In this document: positions 27,279 through 36,470 of the stretch, piece after piece | How the letters are laid out: the number at the start of each line of letters is the position of its first letter | Numbering within the stretch: the first letter of the stretch is position 1 | Source of the DNA: Nitrosomonas sp. | GTDB taxonomy: Bacteria; Pseudomonadota; Gammaproteobacteria; Burkholderiales; Nitrosomonadaceae | Reading direction: 5' to 3' | Length of the DNA stretch: 64,000 bases | NCBI GenBank assembly: GCA_024282035.1 | Contig: JAMWZR010000001.1 | Span: forward strand, 124,001-188,000 | The notes under the pieces: generated by a model | The model's input: the letters and a program-made list of their open reading frames with translations, nothing else | Told to the model about the DNA's origin: nothing | Database searches by the model: none | Translations under genes and position numbers: made by a program

Positions 27279-27701
27279 ATGTATCGCAATTTTTGCCAGG
27301 TCGCTGAAGATCAGATTCGACAATGCGGTGGAAAAGCGACCACGAGCAGGATCGGCATATTGTCGGTTCTGTTGTCAGCGCAGCAGGCTATGACTCACCG
27401 TGAAATCGAGCAATGTTTGCTTGAAACGCAACCACTCGATCGAGTGACGCTCTATCGTGGGTTGGAATGGCTGGTGTCCCAGCAACTGATTCATAAAGTT
27501 GTCAGTGGAGACCGGGTGTGGCGTTACCACGCCAATGGTAAAGCACATTCCCATCAGCATGCCCATTTCAAATGCACAGGCTGTTCCCAGGTGATTTGTT
27601 TGGATGATTTACCGCTGGAGCGGCAGTGGCCCCTACCATCAGGATATCGGCTCCAGGAGGTTGAACTGACGGTGAAGGGATTATGTGCGGATTGCAGTTG
27701 A
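27279..27701 (+). CDS. zur: Fur-family transcriptional regulator, probably Zur
   Basis: A 140-residue metalloregulator. The winged-helix domain (RIGILSVLLSAQQAMTHREIEQCLLETQPLDRVTLYRGLEWLVSQQLIHKV) is followed by the dimerisation domain with HSHQHAHFKCTGCSQVICL and a closing GLCADCS. These two CxxC pairs form the structural zinc site, and the His-rich segment belongs to the regulatory site. Genes downstream encode a small secreted protein and a ZnuD-like receptor, so zinc is the favoured effector; the divergent cus operon leaves copper or a dual role possible. The ATG nearest the conserved start was chosen over one at 27171. Confidence 0.75.
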   Translation: MYRNFCQVAEDQIRQCGGKATTSRIGILSVLLSAQQAMTHREIEQCLLETQPLDRVTLYRGLEWLVSQQLIHKVVSGDRVWRYHANGKAHSHQHAHFKCTGCSQVICLDDLPLERQWPLPSGYRLQEVELTVKGLCADCS

Positions 27702-27756
27702 TCGGCATGTAACAGATGCACGCAATTCTGGACAAAAAACACATTCTGAATTATCG

Positions 27757-28059
27757 ATGATACGTAAAAGCCTGTTTCTGTTTCTGACAATTGCGCTACT
27801 GTGTGTGCCGGTTCTTTTGACGGCACATGCTTACACGCATTTTGCTCAGACAGAAACCTCGATTGCTCCCGATGCAGATCTCGATCTTGATGAAGTGTGC
27901 CTTGAATGTCTGGCGCTTTCCACCTTAAATGTCATTATTTTCTATGCGCTCTTGTTCAAGGGTGTACCTACCCGTTACCGATTGTCATCATGTATTCGTG
28001 ATGGTCACGGCGGCAGTCCTTCGTTTACTTATGATTCACGCGCACCACCTTTGATTTGA
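27757..28059 (+). CDS. Small secreted protein, DUF2946-like
   Basis: A 100-residue protein with a signal peptide (LFLFLTIALLCVPVLLTAHA), a short acidic mature segment APDADLDLDEVCLECLALSTLN, one hydrophobic stretch (STLNVIIFYALLFKG) and a charged tail. The CxxC plus His pattern resembles DUF2946 proteins, which occur beside TonB receptors and metal transporters. It lies 55 bases after zur and 142 bases before the receptor, on the same strand. A role in zinc handling is inferred from that. A longer start at 27685 would bury the signal peptide. Confidence 0.6.
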   Translation: MIRKSLFLFLTIALLCVPVLLTAHAYTHFAQTETSIAPDADLDLDEVCLECLALSTLNVIIFYALLFKGVPTRYRLSSCIRDGHGGSPSFTYDSRAPPLI

Positions 28060-28201
28060 TGAAAAGCAGTTAGTCCTGGCCTGAGCCAATCTTGTCCATT
28101 CTGTTCTGTTGTCATGACAGGTATCGGTAAAGAGATTGGCCAGATATCCATGGTGCAAGTTCGCTCGCACGATATTCCCTATTCATTGGGGAGGAGGAAG
28201 T

Positions 28202-30256
28202 ATGGATTTTTCTGATTTCATAGGAAATCACCCGCGCTGGTGTTCACATTCGCTCCAGCCGGTAACCCTCATTGTCGGTTGTTTCATGCTTGATGCGGTT
28301 TCCGCGCAAGCGCAATCGACAGATACGCCGACGGCATTGCCGGGTGTGGTTATAACTGCACCAACCGGAAGTTCGATGGAATCGACTGGATTCAAGGCAG
28401 ATACCGTGGTGCAGGAAGAGCGTTTGCGACGAAATCGTGGGCCTAATCTGGGCGACACGTTATCGCAGGAACTGGGTGTCACATCCAGCAGTTTTGGTCC
28501 GGGTGCCGGTCGGCCGATCATACGCGGGCAGGATGGCGCGCGGGTGCAAGTGCTGGAAAATGGTCTTGGTACCGGCGATCTCTCGGTTATCAGCCCGGAT
28601 CATGCGGTGACTACCGAAACCTTGAGTGCTTCGCGCATTGAAATTTTGCGTGGTCCATCGACATTGCTTTATGGCAGTGGGATTTCGGGGGGTACGGTAA
28701 ATGTCGTGAATACACGCATTCCAGATCGCCGTTTTGCAACACCGCAAGCCAATTTCGAAGGCCGCTACAATTCTGCGCTGGAAGAACGTAGCGGGGCATT
28801 CAATGCGTCAGGAAGCCTGGGCAAGATGTCATGGAATCTCGAAGGCAACAAGCGAATCACCAACGATGTGCATATTCCGGGTCGGGCCAATGTCAACGAT
28901 CCGGCGAGTGAATCGGGCTTTATCCGCAACAGTGCAATCGATTCCGGCAATGTGTCGGTGGGTAGCTCGTACGTGGGAGAGCGCGGTTATGTCGGCGTAT
29001 CCATTTCCCGGCTGGATAATCTCTACGGCATTCCTGGGCCGGAAGGGGGGAAGATCGATATGGGACAAACCCGCTACGGACTGGCAGCTGATCTGGATAA
29101 TCCACTGAAAGGGTTCGAGCAGTTACGGGTGCGATTCAACTTCAATGATTATCGCCATAATGAGTTGACCGAACATGAAATCGGTAGCCGTTTCAAGAAT
29201 CGTGAGCTGGAAGGTCGGATGGAGTGGGCTCATGCACCTGTCTTGCAATGGAAGGGGGTGATGGGGATTCAATTGCAGCATCGCGATTTCTCCGCCAAGG
29301 GTGAGGAAGCGTTTGTACCTTCTAGCTTGAGTCAGTCGGCTGGGCTTTTTCTGCTGGAAAAGCGTGACTGGCGGCAGTGGCAATTCGAGTGGGGAACACG
29401 TTTTGAGCATGCGGTACATAACCCGCAGGCGGCCCTGTTGCCCACACGCGATTATAATCTGTACAGTATTTCCGCAGCAGCCACCTGGAAGTTTGCAGAT
29501 GACTATCAAATCTATATGTCGGCGACACGTGGGCAGCGTGCACCCAGTACGGTTCCGTTGTATGCCAGTGGTTTTCATGTGGCCACCAATACTTTCGAAC
29601 AAGGAAACCAGGCATTGCGTCAGGAAACAACCAATAACTTCGATCTGGCATTGCATAAAACCGCGGGGCGAATCACGGGGAAAGTAAATTTTTTCTATAA
29701 TTTCATCGACGATTACATTTTTCAGCGTAGCCGCGACAGCAATGGCGATGGTTTTGCAGATCGGCTCAATGAAACGGGAGAATTCGATCCCCGAGGTGCA
29801 TTTCTGATACAGGATTTTGCCCAGACTCGCGCCCGGTTTTATGGCACCGAAGCCGAAGCCATCGTGGCTGTATTGCCGGATATGCTCAATTTGCGCTTGT
29901 TTACCGATATCGTATATGGCCGGTTGATCCAAAATGGCAATATGCCGCGCCTGACGCCCCAACGATTCGGTTTCGATCTGGATTTCAAGAAGAATGCCTG
30001 GTCAGGCAACGTGAATCTGACCCGAGTGTTGCGTCAGGATCGCGTGGCAATGCTGGAATCGGAAACACCTAGTTATACTTTGATGAACGCGGAGCTGCGT
30101 TATCAAATGAAATTGACTCGGTCAGTGCAGTATTCGCTGTTCTTACAAGGTCGTAATTTGCTGGATAGTGACATGCGAGTTCATACATCCTTTCTGAAGG
30201 ATATTGCACCGCTACCCGGTCGTGCGATCGTGGCAGGAATTCGGGGGACTTTTTAA
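28202..30256 (+). CDS. znuD: TonB-dependent outer-membrane receptor, ZnuD-like
   Basis: A 684-residue receptor starting at an ATG with GGAGGAGGAAG directly upstream. The export signal is long, with its core at about residues 20-38 (TLIVGCFMLDAVSAQAQS). The plug domain reads LGDTLSQELGVTSSSFGPGAGRPIIRGQDGARVQVLENG and SPDHAVT, matching the ZnuD zinc-receptor group of Neisseria and its relatives. The 22-strand barrel ends in GTF with a C-terminal Phe. Zinc uptake is inferred from this similarity and from the adjacent Zur-type regulator. His-rich external loops are less prominent than in neisserial ZnuD. Confidence 0.82.
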   Translation: MDFSDFIGNHPRWCSHSLQPVTLIVGCFMLDAVSAQAQSTDTPTALPGVVITAPTGSSMESTGFKADTVVQEERLRRNRGPNLGDTLSQELGVTSSSFGPGAGRPIIRGQDGARVQVLENGLGTGDLSVISPDHAVTTETLSASRIEILRGPSTLLYGSGISGGTVNVVNTRIPDRRFATPQANFEGRYNSALEERSGAFNASGSLGKMSWNLEGNKRITNDVHIPGRANVNDPASESGFIRNSAIDSGNVSVGSSYVGERGYVGVSISRLDNLYGIPGPEGGKIDMGQTRYGLAADLDNPLKGFEQLRVRFNFNDYRHNELTEHEIGSRFKNRELEGRMEWAHAPVLQWKGVMGIQLQHRDFSAKGEEAFVPSSLSQSAGLFLLEKRDWRQWQFEWGTRFEHAVHNPQAALLPTRDYNLYSISAAATWKFADDYQIYMSATRGQRAPSTVPLYASGFHVATNTFEQGNQALRQETTNNFDLALHKTAGRITGKVNFFYNFIDDYIFQRSRDSNGDGFADRLNETGEFDPRGAFLIQDFAQTRARFYGTEAEAIVAVLPDMLNLRLFTDIVYGRLIQNGNMPRLTPQRFGFDLDFKKNAWSGNVNLTRVLRQDRVAMLESETPSYTLMNAELRYQMKLTRSVQYSLFLQGRNLLDSDMRVHTSFLKDIAPLPGRAIVAGIRGTF

Positions 30257-30315
30257 GCATGTTTGCAATGAGTTAGAAAGGCAGAGGTAGAACATACAGT
30301 GCACAATTTTAGATC

Positions 30316-32544
30316 ATGACAAAAGGACTGAAGCCGTTGCTGTGGGCAAGTCTCATTGGCTTGGTTGGTGTACTGATCCACCTGTCGCCGTGGGGGTTGA
30401 TTCTGGAGGAAAAGTTTGGTCTTGCAGCATTGTTTCAGTCGCGCGGTACCATCCCAGCACCGGATGAAGTCGTTGTAATTGCCATTGATCAGCCATCAGC
30501 GACGCAACTTGACTTGCCGCTGACGCCGCGTTTGTGGCCGCGCGGATTGCATGCCCAACTCATTGACAAGCTGGCACAAGCTGGAGCCCGATTGATCGTC
30601 TTCGATCTGATTTTCGATATGCCTAGTGTCCCGGATCAGGATGAAAAACTGGCACAAGCCATCCAAAAAGCTGGCAACGTGGTGTTGGTCGAGCGGCTGG
30701 TGTATCGTGCCAGAGATTGGACCAAAGACGAATCATCGACTCAGTCTGGCCTGGAACAGGAAGGGCCAGCACCACTCTGGCCCATGTTTGCAGAAGTGGC
30801 CATGGCTCAAGCGCCGTTTCCATTACCCAAAACCGAGCGAGTCAACGATTACTGGACATTTAAAGCCAGTGCCGGGGACATGCCCACCACACCGGTACTC
30901 ATCCTGCATATCCTGGCGCAACCGTTTTATGCTGATCTGTGGCAATTGCTGCATCGAGTCGATCCACAGCTTGCGAAAAACATTCCTGCTACAGTTGCAG
31001 AGGCGGATCTGGAAGATACCATTTATTCCCTGCGACAGGTTTTTGTGACTCATCCTCATGTCGCATCACAAATGCAACGGGAACTGCAGCGCGATCGACA
31101 AGGCGATGCAACCAAGAAACGCCTACTCAGTGCGCTATTGAATCTGTATTCTGGTGCGGATAAACACTATCTCAATTTTTACGGACCACCCCGCAGCATC
31201 CGTACCATACCATTTCATCAGGCAGTGCAGCCTATTACGAGTGACGAGTTCCATCCAAATGATTTCAGAGACAAGGTGGTTTTCATCGGATTTTCGGGTT
31301 CGTCGCAACCGGAGCAGGATATCGTTCGCGACGATTATCATACGGTTTTCTCCAATCCGGACGGGTTGTATATCAGCGGTGTCGAAATTCAAGCCACGGC
31401 ATTTGCCAATCTGCTGGAGAACAGAACGGTCAAGCTGATGGATGGGGGTACGGCTGCAGCAATCCTGTTCGTTTTTGGATGGATGGCGATGATGGTTTTT
31501 CAGTCGATGCCTTCCCGCTATGCACTGCTATCCGCGACCACTCTTTTTACTATCTATTTCCTGGGCGCACATTTCTTGTTCAGTTCTGTTGCGCTCTGGG
31601 TTCCGGTCGTCATTCCGCTACTGCAATTGTCACTGGCATTGGCGCTTGCTGAAGCGCTCAAGCATTATCTGGAAAAACGAAAAAGTGAGGAACTGAGTGC
31701 GCAGCTTGTCGCTGTCAGGCAATCACTCGGTTCTTTTTATCCGGATGCGCAGGTCGAACGCCTATTAAGCAGTCATGACGAACAAGGCATTTATAGTCCT
31801 TGCCTGACTACCGATGTGGCAGGTTACACAACACTGGCCGAGTTTACCTCAGCGCGGGAGTTGGGTGAATTGATGCGAGCTTACCGGATTGTGCTGAGAG
31901 ATCCGATCAAGCAACATCAGGGCCACATCATGGATATGGTGGCCGATTCGATGCTGGCTATCTGGATTGGTCATCCGGATCATGGCGCTTTGCGCTTTCA
32001 GGCATGCCGTGCAGCATTGGATCTGGCAGAGGCAGTTGAGCAATTTAATCAATCACAGCCGGACAGCAGAATGTGGTTACCGACACGAATCGGCCTGCAT
32101 TGTGGTGAAATGTCGTTGCGCAGGGGTGATGGCAGCTATAATGTGATTGGCGATGTCGTTAATACGGCTAATCGCATACAAGGCGCCAACAAGGTTTTGC
32201 ACACACGTATCTTGATGTCGAAGGAAGTGATCGAAGGGCTGGATGGATTCTTGACGCGTTCTTTCGGCAGCTTTTTATTGCCCGGAAAAACGATTCCGGT
32301 GCAGTTGATCGAACTTCTCGCCTGTCATCAATCGGCAAGCCCTGAACAGCTGTGGTTATGCCGTACTTTCGAGCGTGCCTTACATGCCTACCAGGCACGA
32401 CATTGGGTGCAAGCCAGACAAGATTTTGCGGAAATTCTTCAGGCTTTTCCTGGCGACGGTCCTAGCCAGTTCTTCATGAAGCTTTGTCTTAACGATCCAC
32501 CTGCCGGGAACTGGAATCCGGTCTCACATATTTCTACCAAATAA
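30316..32544 (+). CDS. CHASE2-domain adenylate/guanylate cyclase-like protein
   Basis: A 742-residue membrane sensor. One N-terminal helix precedes an extracytoplasmic CHASE2 domain (about 30-350, DEVVVIAIDQPSATQLDLPLTPRLWPRGLHAQLIDKL). Three transmembrane helices follow near 370-445, then a coiled linker and a class III cyclase domain (about 490-665). Metal-binding Asp residues are in CLTTDVAGYTTLAE and MVADSMLAIW, and VIGDVVNTANRIQGANK carries the Asn and Arg. The Lys that usually specifies the purine is replaced by Asp (HIMDMVADS against the canonical xDKxxGD). The product, or whether it is active at all, is uncertain. It lies upstream of the FecR-TPR protein and probably acts with it. Confidence 0.85.
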   Translation: MTKGLKPLLWASLIGLVGVLIHLSPWGLILEEKFGLAALFQSRGTIPAPDEVVVIAIDQPSATQLDLPLTPRLWPRGLHAQLIDKLAQAGARLIVFDLIFDMPSVPDQDEKLAQAIQKAGNVVLVERLVYRARDWTKDESSTQSGLEQEGPAPLWPMFAEVAMAQAPFPLPKTERVNDYWTFKASAGDMPTTPVLILHILAQPFYADLWQLLHRVDPQLAKNIPATVAEADLEDTIYSLRQVFVTHPHVASQMQRELQRDRQGDATKKRLLSALLNLYSGADKHYLNFYGPPRSIRTIPFHQAVQPITSDEFHPNDFRDKVVFIGFSGSSQPEQDIVRDDYHTVFSNPDGLYISGVEIQATAFANLLENRTVKLMDGGTAAAILFVFGWMAMMVFQSMPSRYALLSATTLFTIYFLGAHFLFSSVALWVPVVIPLLQLSLALALAEALKHYLEKRKSEELSAQLVAVRQSLGSFYPDAQVERLLSSHDEQGIYSPCLTTDVAGYTTLAEFTSARELGELMRAYRIVLRDPIKQHQGHIMDMVADSMLAIWIGHPDHGALRFQACRAALDLAEAVEQFNQSQPDSRMWLPTRIGLHCGEMSLRRGDGSYNVIGDVVNTANRIQGANKVLHTRILMSKEVIEGLDGFLTRSFGSFLLPGKTIPVQLIELLACHQSASPEQLWLCRTFERALHAYQARHWVQARQDFAEILQAFPGDGPSQFFMKLCLNDPPAGNWNPVSHISTK

Positions 32545-32646
32545 TCAACAATCTCTTAGCATTGTTACTGCGTATTGTCAGTGGCAATGTTCACATCCCT
32601 AGCGTGAAAAATTTGTTCTAATGAGCGGAGACAAATATCCTGAGTT

Positions 32647-32675
32647 TTGACAGGGTTTTCCGTTATAGGTACCCT
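32647..32675 (+). promoter_or_regulatory. Candidate sigma70 promoter before the FecR-TPR-barrel gene
   Basis: TTGACA at 32647-32652, a 17-base spacer and TACCCT at 32670-32675. The -35 is perfect and the -10 is weak, which would suit activated expression. It lies about 95 bases before the start codon. Confidence 0.35.
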
Positions 32676-32768
32676 AGTTTTGAATCAAGCCAAGTTGGTA
32701 AAGCAAGCAAATGTAATCCTCAGTTGAGCTAGTTGTTTTTCTGTCGATCCAGATAAGAAAGAACGTGA

Positions 32769-35700
32769 ATGAAGACATGGCAAAGGGATGTACAGAGAGA
32801 ATCGAGTAGATTATCCGTGCTGATACTGGCGGTGTTGCTGTTTTCAGTTCTGGTATTGATGGGAGAAGCGCAGGCGACATCGTTGTGCCGTGAAGAAGCT
32901 GCAGTCATCGTGTCGTTGCAGGGCATCGTCGAATTGAGGCGAGCGAACGAAATGCAGTGGCAGCAGGTTGGCATGAATACAGTCCTGTGTGCGGGTGACA
33001 GCATCCGTGCCCGTACGAACAGTAGGGCGGTGATGCGACTGCGTAACGACAGCATGTTGCGACTGGATCAGAAAACCAGTCTGACATTTCCACCGGCACA
33101 TACAGAGCCGGGCAAATCACTATTGGATCTGTTTGAAGGCGCGATCCACATCATTACGCGTACACCCAAACCGTTCAAGATCAGAACCCCGTTTGTGAAT
33201 GCCAGTGTCGACGGCACCGAATTTTATGTTGGACTGGAGCAGGATACCGCGAGAGTAGTGGTTTATGAAGGCAAGGTTACAGCTAGTAATGACTTGGGTA
33301 GCATAGCTCTGAGCGATCATGAGGCTGCGATTGCCACCCGGGATCAGGCGCCTCGCAAGGAAATCATCATTCGTCCAACTGATGCTGTGCACTGGGCATT
33401 GTATTATCCGGCCATTGCCGATTATGTTCAGGACGATACTGCCACAACAGGCGATGTAGTCCGGCAAGCCGGCCGTTTACTGACAACCGGCCAAGCCGAC
33501 GAGGCGCAACGGCTCCTGGAGCAGACGCTGAAGCTGGAGTCAAACAGTAGCGACTTATATGCACTATTAGCCATCATTGCTGTCGTGCAAAACGACAAAA
33601 CGCAAGCACTCGAATACGTGACTCGGGCGGTATCGTTGAATCCACAATCCGTTACTGCGCTGTTAGCTCAGTCTTATGTTCAGCAAGCCCATTTTGACCT
33701 AGAAGCAGCGCTGGACAGTGTAAGCAAAGCGCTTGAATACAATGCGCAACAAGCATTAACCTGGGCGCGCTTGGCGGAATTGCAGATGTCGCTGGGGCAA
33801 CTCGAGCGCGCACTGAAAGCTGCGCAACAAGCGGTCAAACTGCAGCCGGATCTGGCGAAAACTCAAACCGTGCTGGGTTTCGCATACCTGTTACAAATCG
33901 ACACTCAAACAGCCAGGGATATTTTTCATCGGGCAATTGCACTGGATCAGGCAGATCCCATGCCGAGACTGGGACTGGGTATTGCGTTGATCCGTGCCGG
34001 TGAGCTGGAACAAGGCCGCATTGAACTGGAAATTGCCGCTAGCCTGGACCCGGCCAATTCGCTGATTCGCAGCTACCTCGGTAAGGCTTACTTTGAGGAA
34101 AAACGTTATTCGCTTGCCAGTAGCCAATTTGATCTGGCCAAGGAACGCGATCCAAAAGACCCGACGCCATGGTTTTACGATGCCATCCAGAAGCAAACTC
34201 AGAACCGACCGGTGGAAGCTCTGCTGGACATCCAGAAATCGATCGAGCTGAACGACAACCGCGCAGTGTATCGCTCCAGGTTTCTGCTGGATCGCGACGA
34301 AGCGGCACGTGGTTCCAGCCTAGCTCGTATATTTGAGAATCTGGGATTTGAACGGCGTGCGGTAATGGAAACGGCCAAATCACTGAGTTTCGATCCGGCC
34401 AATCATTCAGCGCACCGGTTTCTCTCAGATACCTATGCCAACACCCCGCGACACGAGATTGCACGCGTCAGCGAGCTGCTACAAGCGCAGTTGTTGCAGC
34501 CTATCAATGTCAACCCGGTTCAGCCTCACCAAGCTGTCGCTGACTTGAATATCATAACGGGAACAGTTCCTTCAGTTACAGGATTTAACGAGTTTGCACC
34601 ACTGATGGAACGCAATAAATCGCAAGTTGTGGCTTCAGGGATCGCAGGCAGTAACAGTACATTCGGAAATGAAATCGTCGCATCAATTTTATATAACCGA
34701 GCATCAATCAGTCTTGGGCAGTTCCACTACGAAACAAATGGATTTCGTCCAAATAGCCAACAAAACCAGAATATTTACAATGCATTTATGCAGTATAGCG
34801 TTACACCCAAATTAAATGTTCAAGCTGAATTTCGTGTTCAAGATGGTACAAGTGGAGATATTAGTTTGGATTTTCAACGTGAAGGCCGTCTAGACTATCA
34901 TCGTACTCTAAATGAGAGTGTTGCCCGATTTGGTGGACGATATTCATTATCTGCCAATCAGGATCTCATTTTTTCGGGAAAATATTTAGACCGGAAAGTC
35001 ACTCTCACAGACAGTTCGCCTAGTGTTCTTTCGGGATTCCACTTTGAAACACAACATCTATTTCGGCAGAAATATTTTAACTCTGTAATGGGTGGAGGAA
35101 GTTACGACTTTGGCTTCACATTCAAGCGTAATAATTATTATATTTATACCAATACACACTTACCTTGGAATCTAACGGTAACCGCCGGAGTGAGTTATGA
35201 CGCTTTTGTCGATGTCGATAAAAGTCACCTTACTAAAATCAATCCTAAGTTTGGTATGCAATGGGACATCACCGATAAGCTGCGGTTACGAGGAGCCTGG
35301 TTTGAAACAACTAAAGCTGATTTGATAGCTCAACAATCACTAGAACCAACGCAAATTGCTGGATTTAATCAATTTTACGATGATTTTAATAGGACGCGCT
35401 CTCGCAGGATGGGGCTGGGTGCTGATTATCGATTCTCGAATGTTGTATTAGGAGGAATCGAGGTTTCGGAACGTAATTTTAAAAATCCATTTATGCCTCC
35501 TGTTCCAGATCCAAGTGGAACCAAGAATTTTTTCGAACATAAAGAGCAACTTTATCGTGCCTACTTATACTTGATTCCTCATGAGTACTGGGTAGTGAGG
35601 GGGGAGATTCAATATGAAAATTATCATGAATTACCTTCTAAAAATCAGACAACTAATCCTCAACAACTTCAAACGTTAAGTGCTCCATTCAGTATTGAGC

Positions 35701-35993
35701 ACTTTCGTTCAAATGGCTTATTCTCGAAGTTTACTACTACGTTTGTCCATCAGAATCTTAAGCACTTCCCCGCTCCCCAAAAACCGGATCTCGAGATGGA
35801 TTCCTTTTTTCTTGTCGATCTGGCGCTAGGTTACCGTTTTACCAAAAGAAGGGGATTGTTGAGTCTAGAAGGGAAAAATCTATTGGATGATCATTTCTTT
35901 TATAAAAATACAAATTTCTATAGCTCTGAACCTAGAGTTGGTACTTACATACCAGAGCGTATGTTTTTTTTGAAACTAACATTTAATTATTGA
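32769..35993 (+). CDS. FecR-TPR-outer-membrane beta-barrel fusion protein
   Basis: A 1074-residue protein with a signal segment at residues 15-36. Residues about 40-200 form a FecR domain (CAGDSIRARTNSRAVMRLRNDSMLRLDQKTSLTF, then LDLFEGAIHI and VDGTEFYVGL). About 230-590 hold a run of TPR repeats (AVSLNPQ, AVKLQPDLAKTQTVLGFAYL, DPMPRLGLGIALIRAGELEQGRIEL). From about 600 to the end is a beta-barrel with alternating Tyr/Phe strands, ending in a TonB-receptor-like segment (LLSLEGKNLLDDHFFY) and Asn-Tyr. From about base 34,550 the codons turn AT-rich, unlike the first half. No TonB plug is present. The function is unknown: the FecR and TPR parts could sense or scaffold and the barrel could transport. 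Confidence 0.8.
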   Translation: MKTWQRDVQRESSRLSVLILAVLLFSVLVLMGEAQATSLCREEAAVIVSLQGIVELRRANEMQWQQVGMNTVLCAGDSIRARTNSRAVMRLRNDSMLRLDQKTSLTFPPAHTEPGKSLLDLFEGAIHIITRTPKPFKIRTPFVNASVDGTEFYVGLEQDTARVVVYEGKVTASNDLGSIALSDHEAAIATRDQAPRKEIIIRPTDAVHWALYYPAIADYVQDDTATTGDVVRQAGRLLTTGQADEAQRLLEQTLKLESNSSDLYALLAIIAVVQNDKTQALEYVTRAVSLNPQSVTALLAQSYVQQAHFDLEAALDSVSKALEYNAQQALTWARLAELQMSLGQLERALKAAQQAVKLQPDLAKTQTVLGFAYLLQIDTQTARDIFHRAIALDQADPMPRLGLGIALIRAGELEQGRIELEIAASLDPANSLIRSYLGKAYFEEKRYSLASSQFDLAKERDPKDPTPWFYDAIQKQTQNRPVEALLDIQKSIELNDNRAVYRSRFLLDRDEAARGSSLARIFENLGFERRAVMETAKSLSFDPANHSAHRFLSDTYANTPRHEIARVSELLQAQLLQPINVNPVQPHQAVADLNIITGTVPSVTGFNEFAPLMERNKSQVVASGIAGSNSTFGNEIVASILYNRASISLGQFHYETNGFRPNSQQNQNIYNAFMQYSVTPKLNVQAEFRVQDGTSGDISLDFQREGRLDYHRTLNESVARFGGRYSLSANQDLIFSGKYLDRKVTLTDSSPSVLSGFHFETQHLFRQKYFNSVMGGGSYDFGFTFKRNNYYIYTNTHLPWNLTVTAGVSYDAFVDVDKSHLTKINPKFGMQWDITDKLRLRGAWFETTKADLIAQQSLEPTQIAGFNQFYDDFNRTRSRRMGLGADYRFSNVVLGGIEVSERNFKNPFMPPVPDPSGTKNFFEHKEQLYRAYLYLIPHEYWVVRGEIQYENYHELPSKNQTTNPQQLQTLSAPFSIEHFRSNGLFSKFTTTFVHQNLKHFPAPQKPDLEMDSFFLVDLALGYRFTKRRGLLSLEGKNLLDDHFFYKNTNFYSSEPRVGTYIPERMFFLKLTFNY

Positions 35994-36089
35994 AAGGATG
36001 CGATTATGAAATTTTACTAATGATCTAATCAAGAAATTCACTATACACTTTTTCACATTGTAAAAAATTCAATAAATGAGGAAGCTATT

Positions 36090-36386
36090 ATGACTACTTA
36101 TGTTTATACGAGTTATGATGCATCGGTAACTTCTGTTAACTGCTGCGTTCATATTGAGGTTTTTGATATTAGTAATGTAATGACACATCATCTTCATAGA
36201 TTTGCGAGTGCAAATACATTTATTAATCATGAAGGGACTTGGTATTTCATTTCATATGATCCAACGCAATCGAATGACAAGAAACGTTGTTGCGTTTGGA
36301 CGACTAGAACAGAAGCTAACCCTGATGGTTCAATGAGATTTGTAAAAGATAAAATTTTATGTTGTGGAGATCGAGTAGCTCTCTAA
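36090..36386 (+). CDS. 98-residue protein with three Cys-Cys pairs, unknown function
   Basis: I do not recognise this protein. It has six cysteines arranged as three adjacent pairs (NCCVHI, KRCCVW, LCCGD) and many Thr, Tyr and His residues, in an AT-rich sequence like the barrel half upstream. There is no signal peptide, no transmembrane segment and no known enzyme motif. GAGGAAG precedes the ATG. It lies 96 bases after the FecR-TPR-barrel gene and ends just before a strong hairpin, so it is the last gene of that unit. Vicinal cysteines suggest metal binding, disulfide crosslinking or a peptide cargo, but none of these is shown. Confidence 0.6.
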   Translation: MTTYVYTSYDASVTSVNCCVHIEVFDISNVMTHHLHRFASANTFINHEGTWYFISYDPTQSNDKKRCCVWTTRTEANPDGSMRFVKDKILCCGDRVAL

Positions 36387-36409
36387 TCAAAAAATCTTTG
36401 AAAAGAATT

Positions 36410-36440
36410 CCAAGTTAACAGAATCAATCTGTTAACTTGG
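36410..36440. terminator. Long perfect hairpin between convergent genes (probable bidirectional terminator)
   Basis: 13-base arms (36410-36422 and 36428-36440), fully complementary, with a 5-base loop. It sits between the dicysteine gene and the CHRD gene, which are transcribed toward each other. The T-rich run expected of a strict intrinsic terminator is weak on both sides. Confidence 0.5.
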
Positions 36441-36470
36441 AGTGCTGTATTATTGACTAGAATATCATAC

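Noticed and set aside
29123..29962. Antisense reading frame inside the ZnuD-like receptor (279 codons)
   Set aside because: Composition and position show that it is a shadow of the receptor gene.
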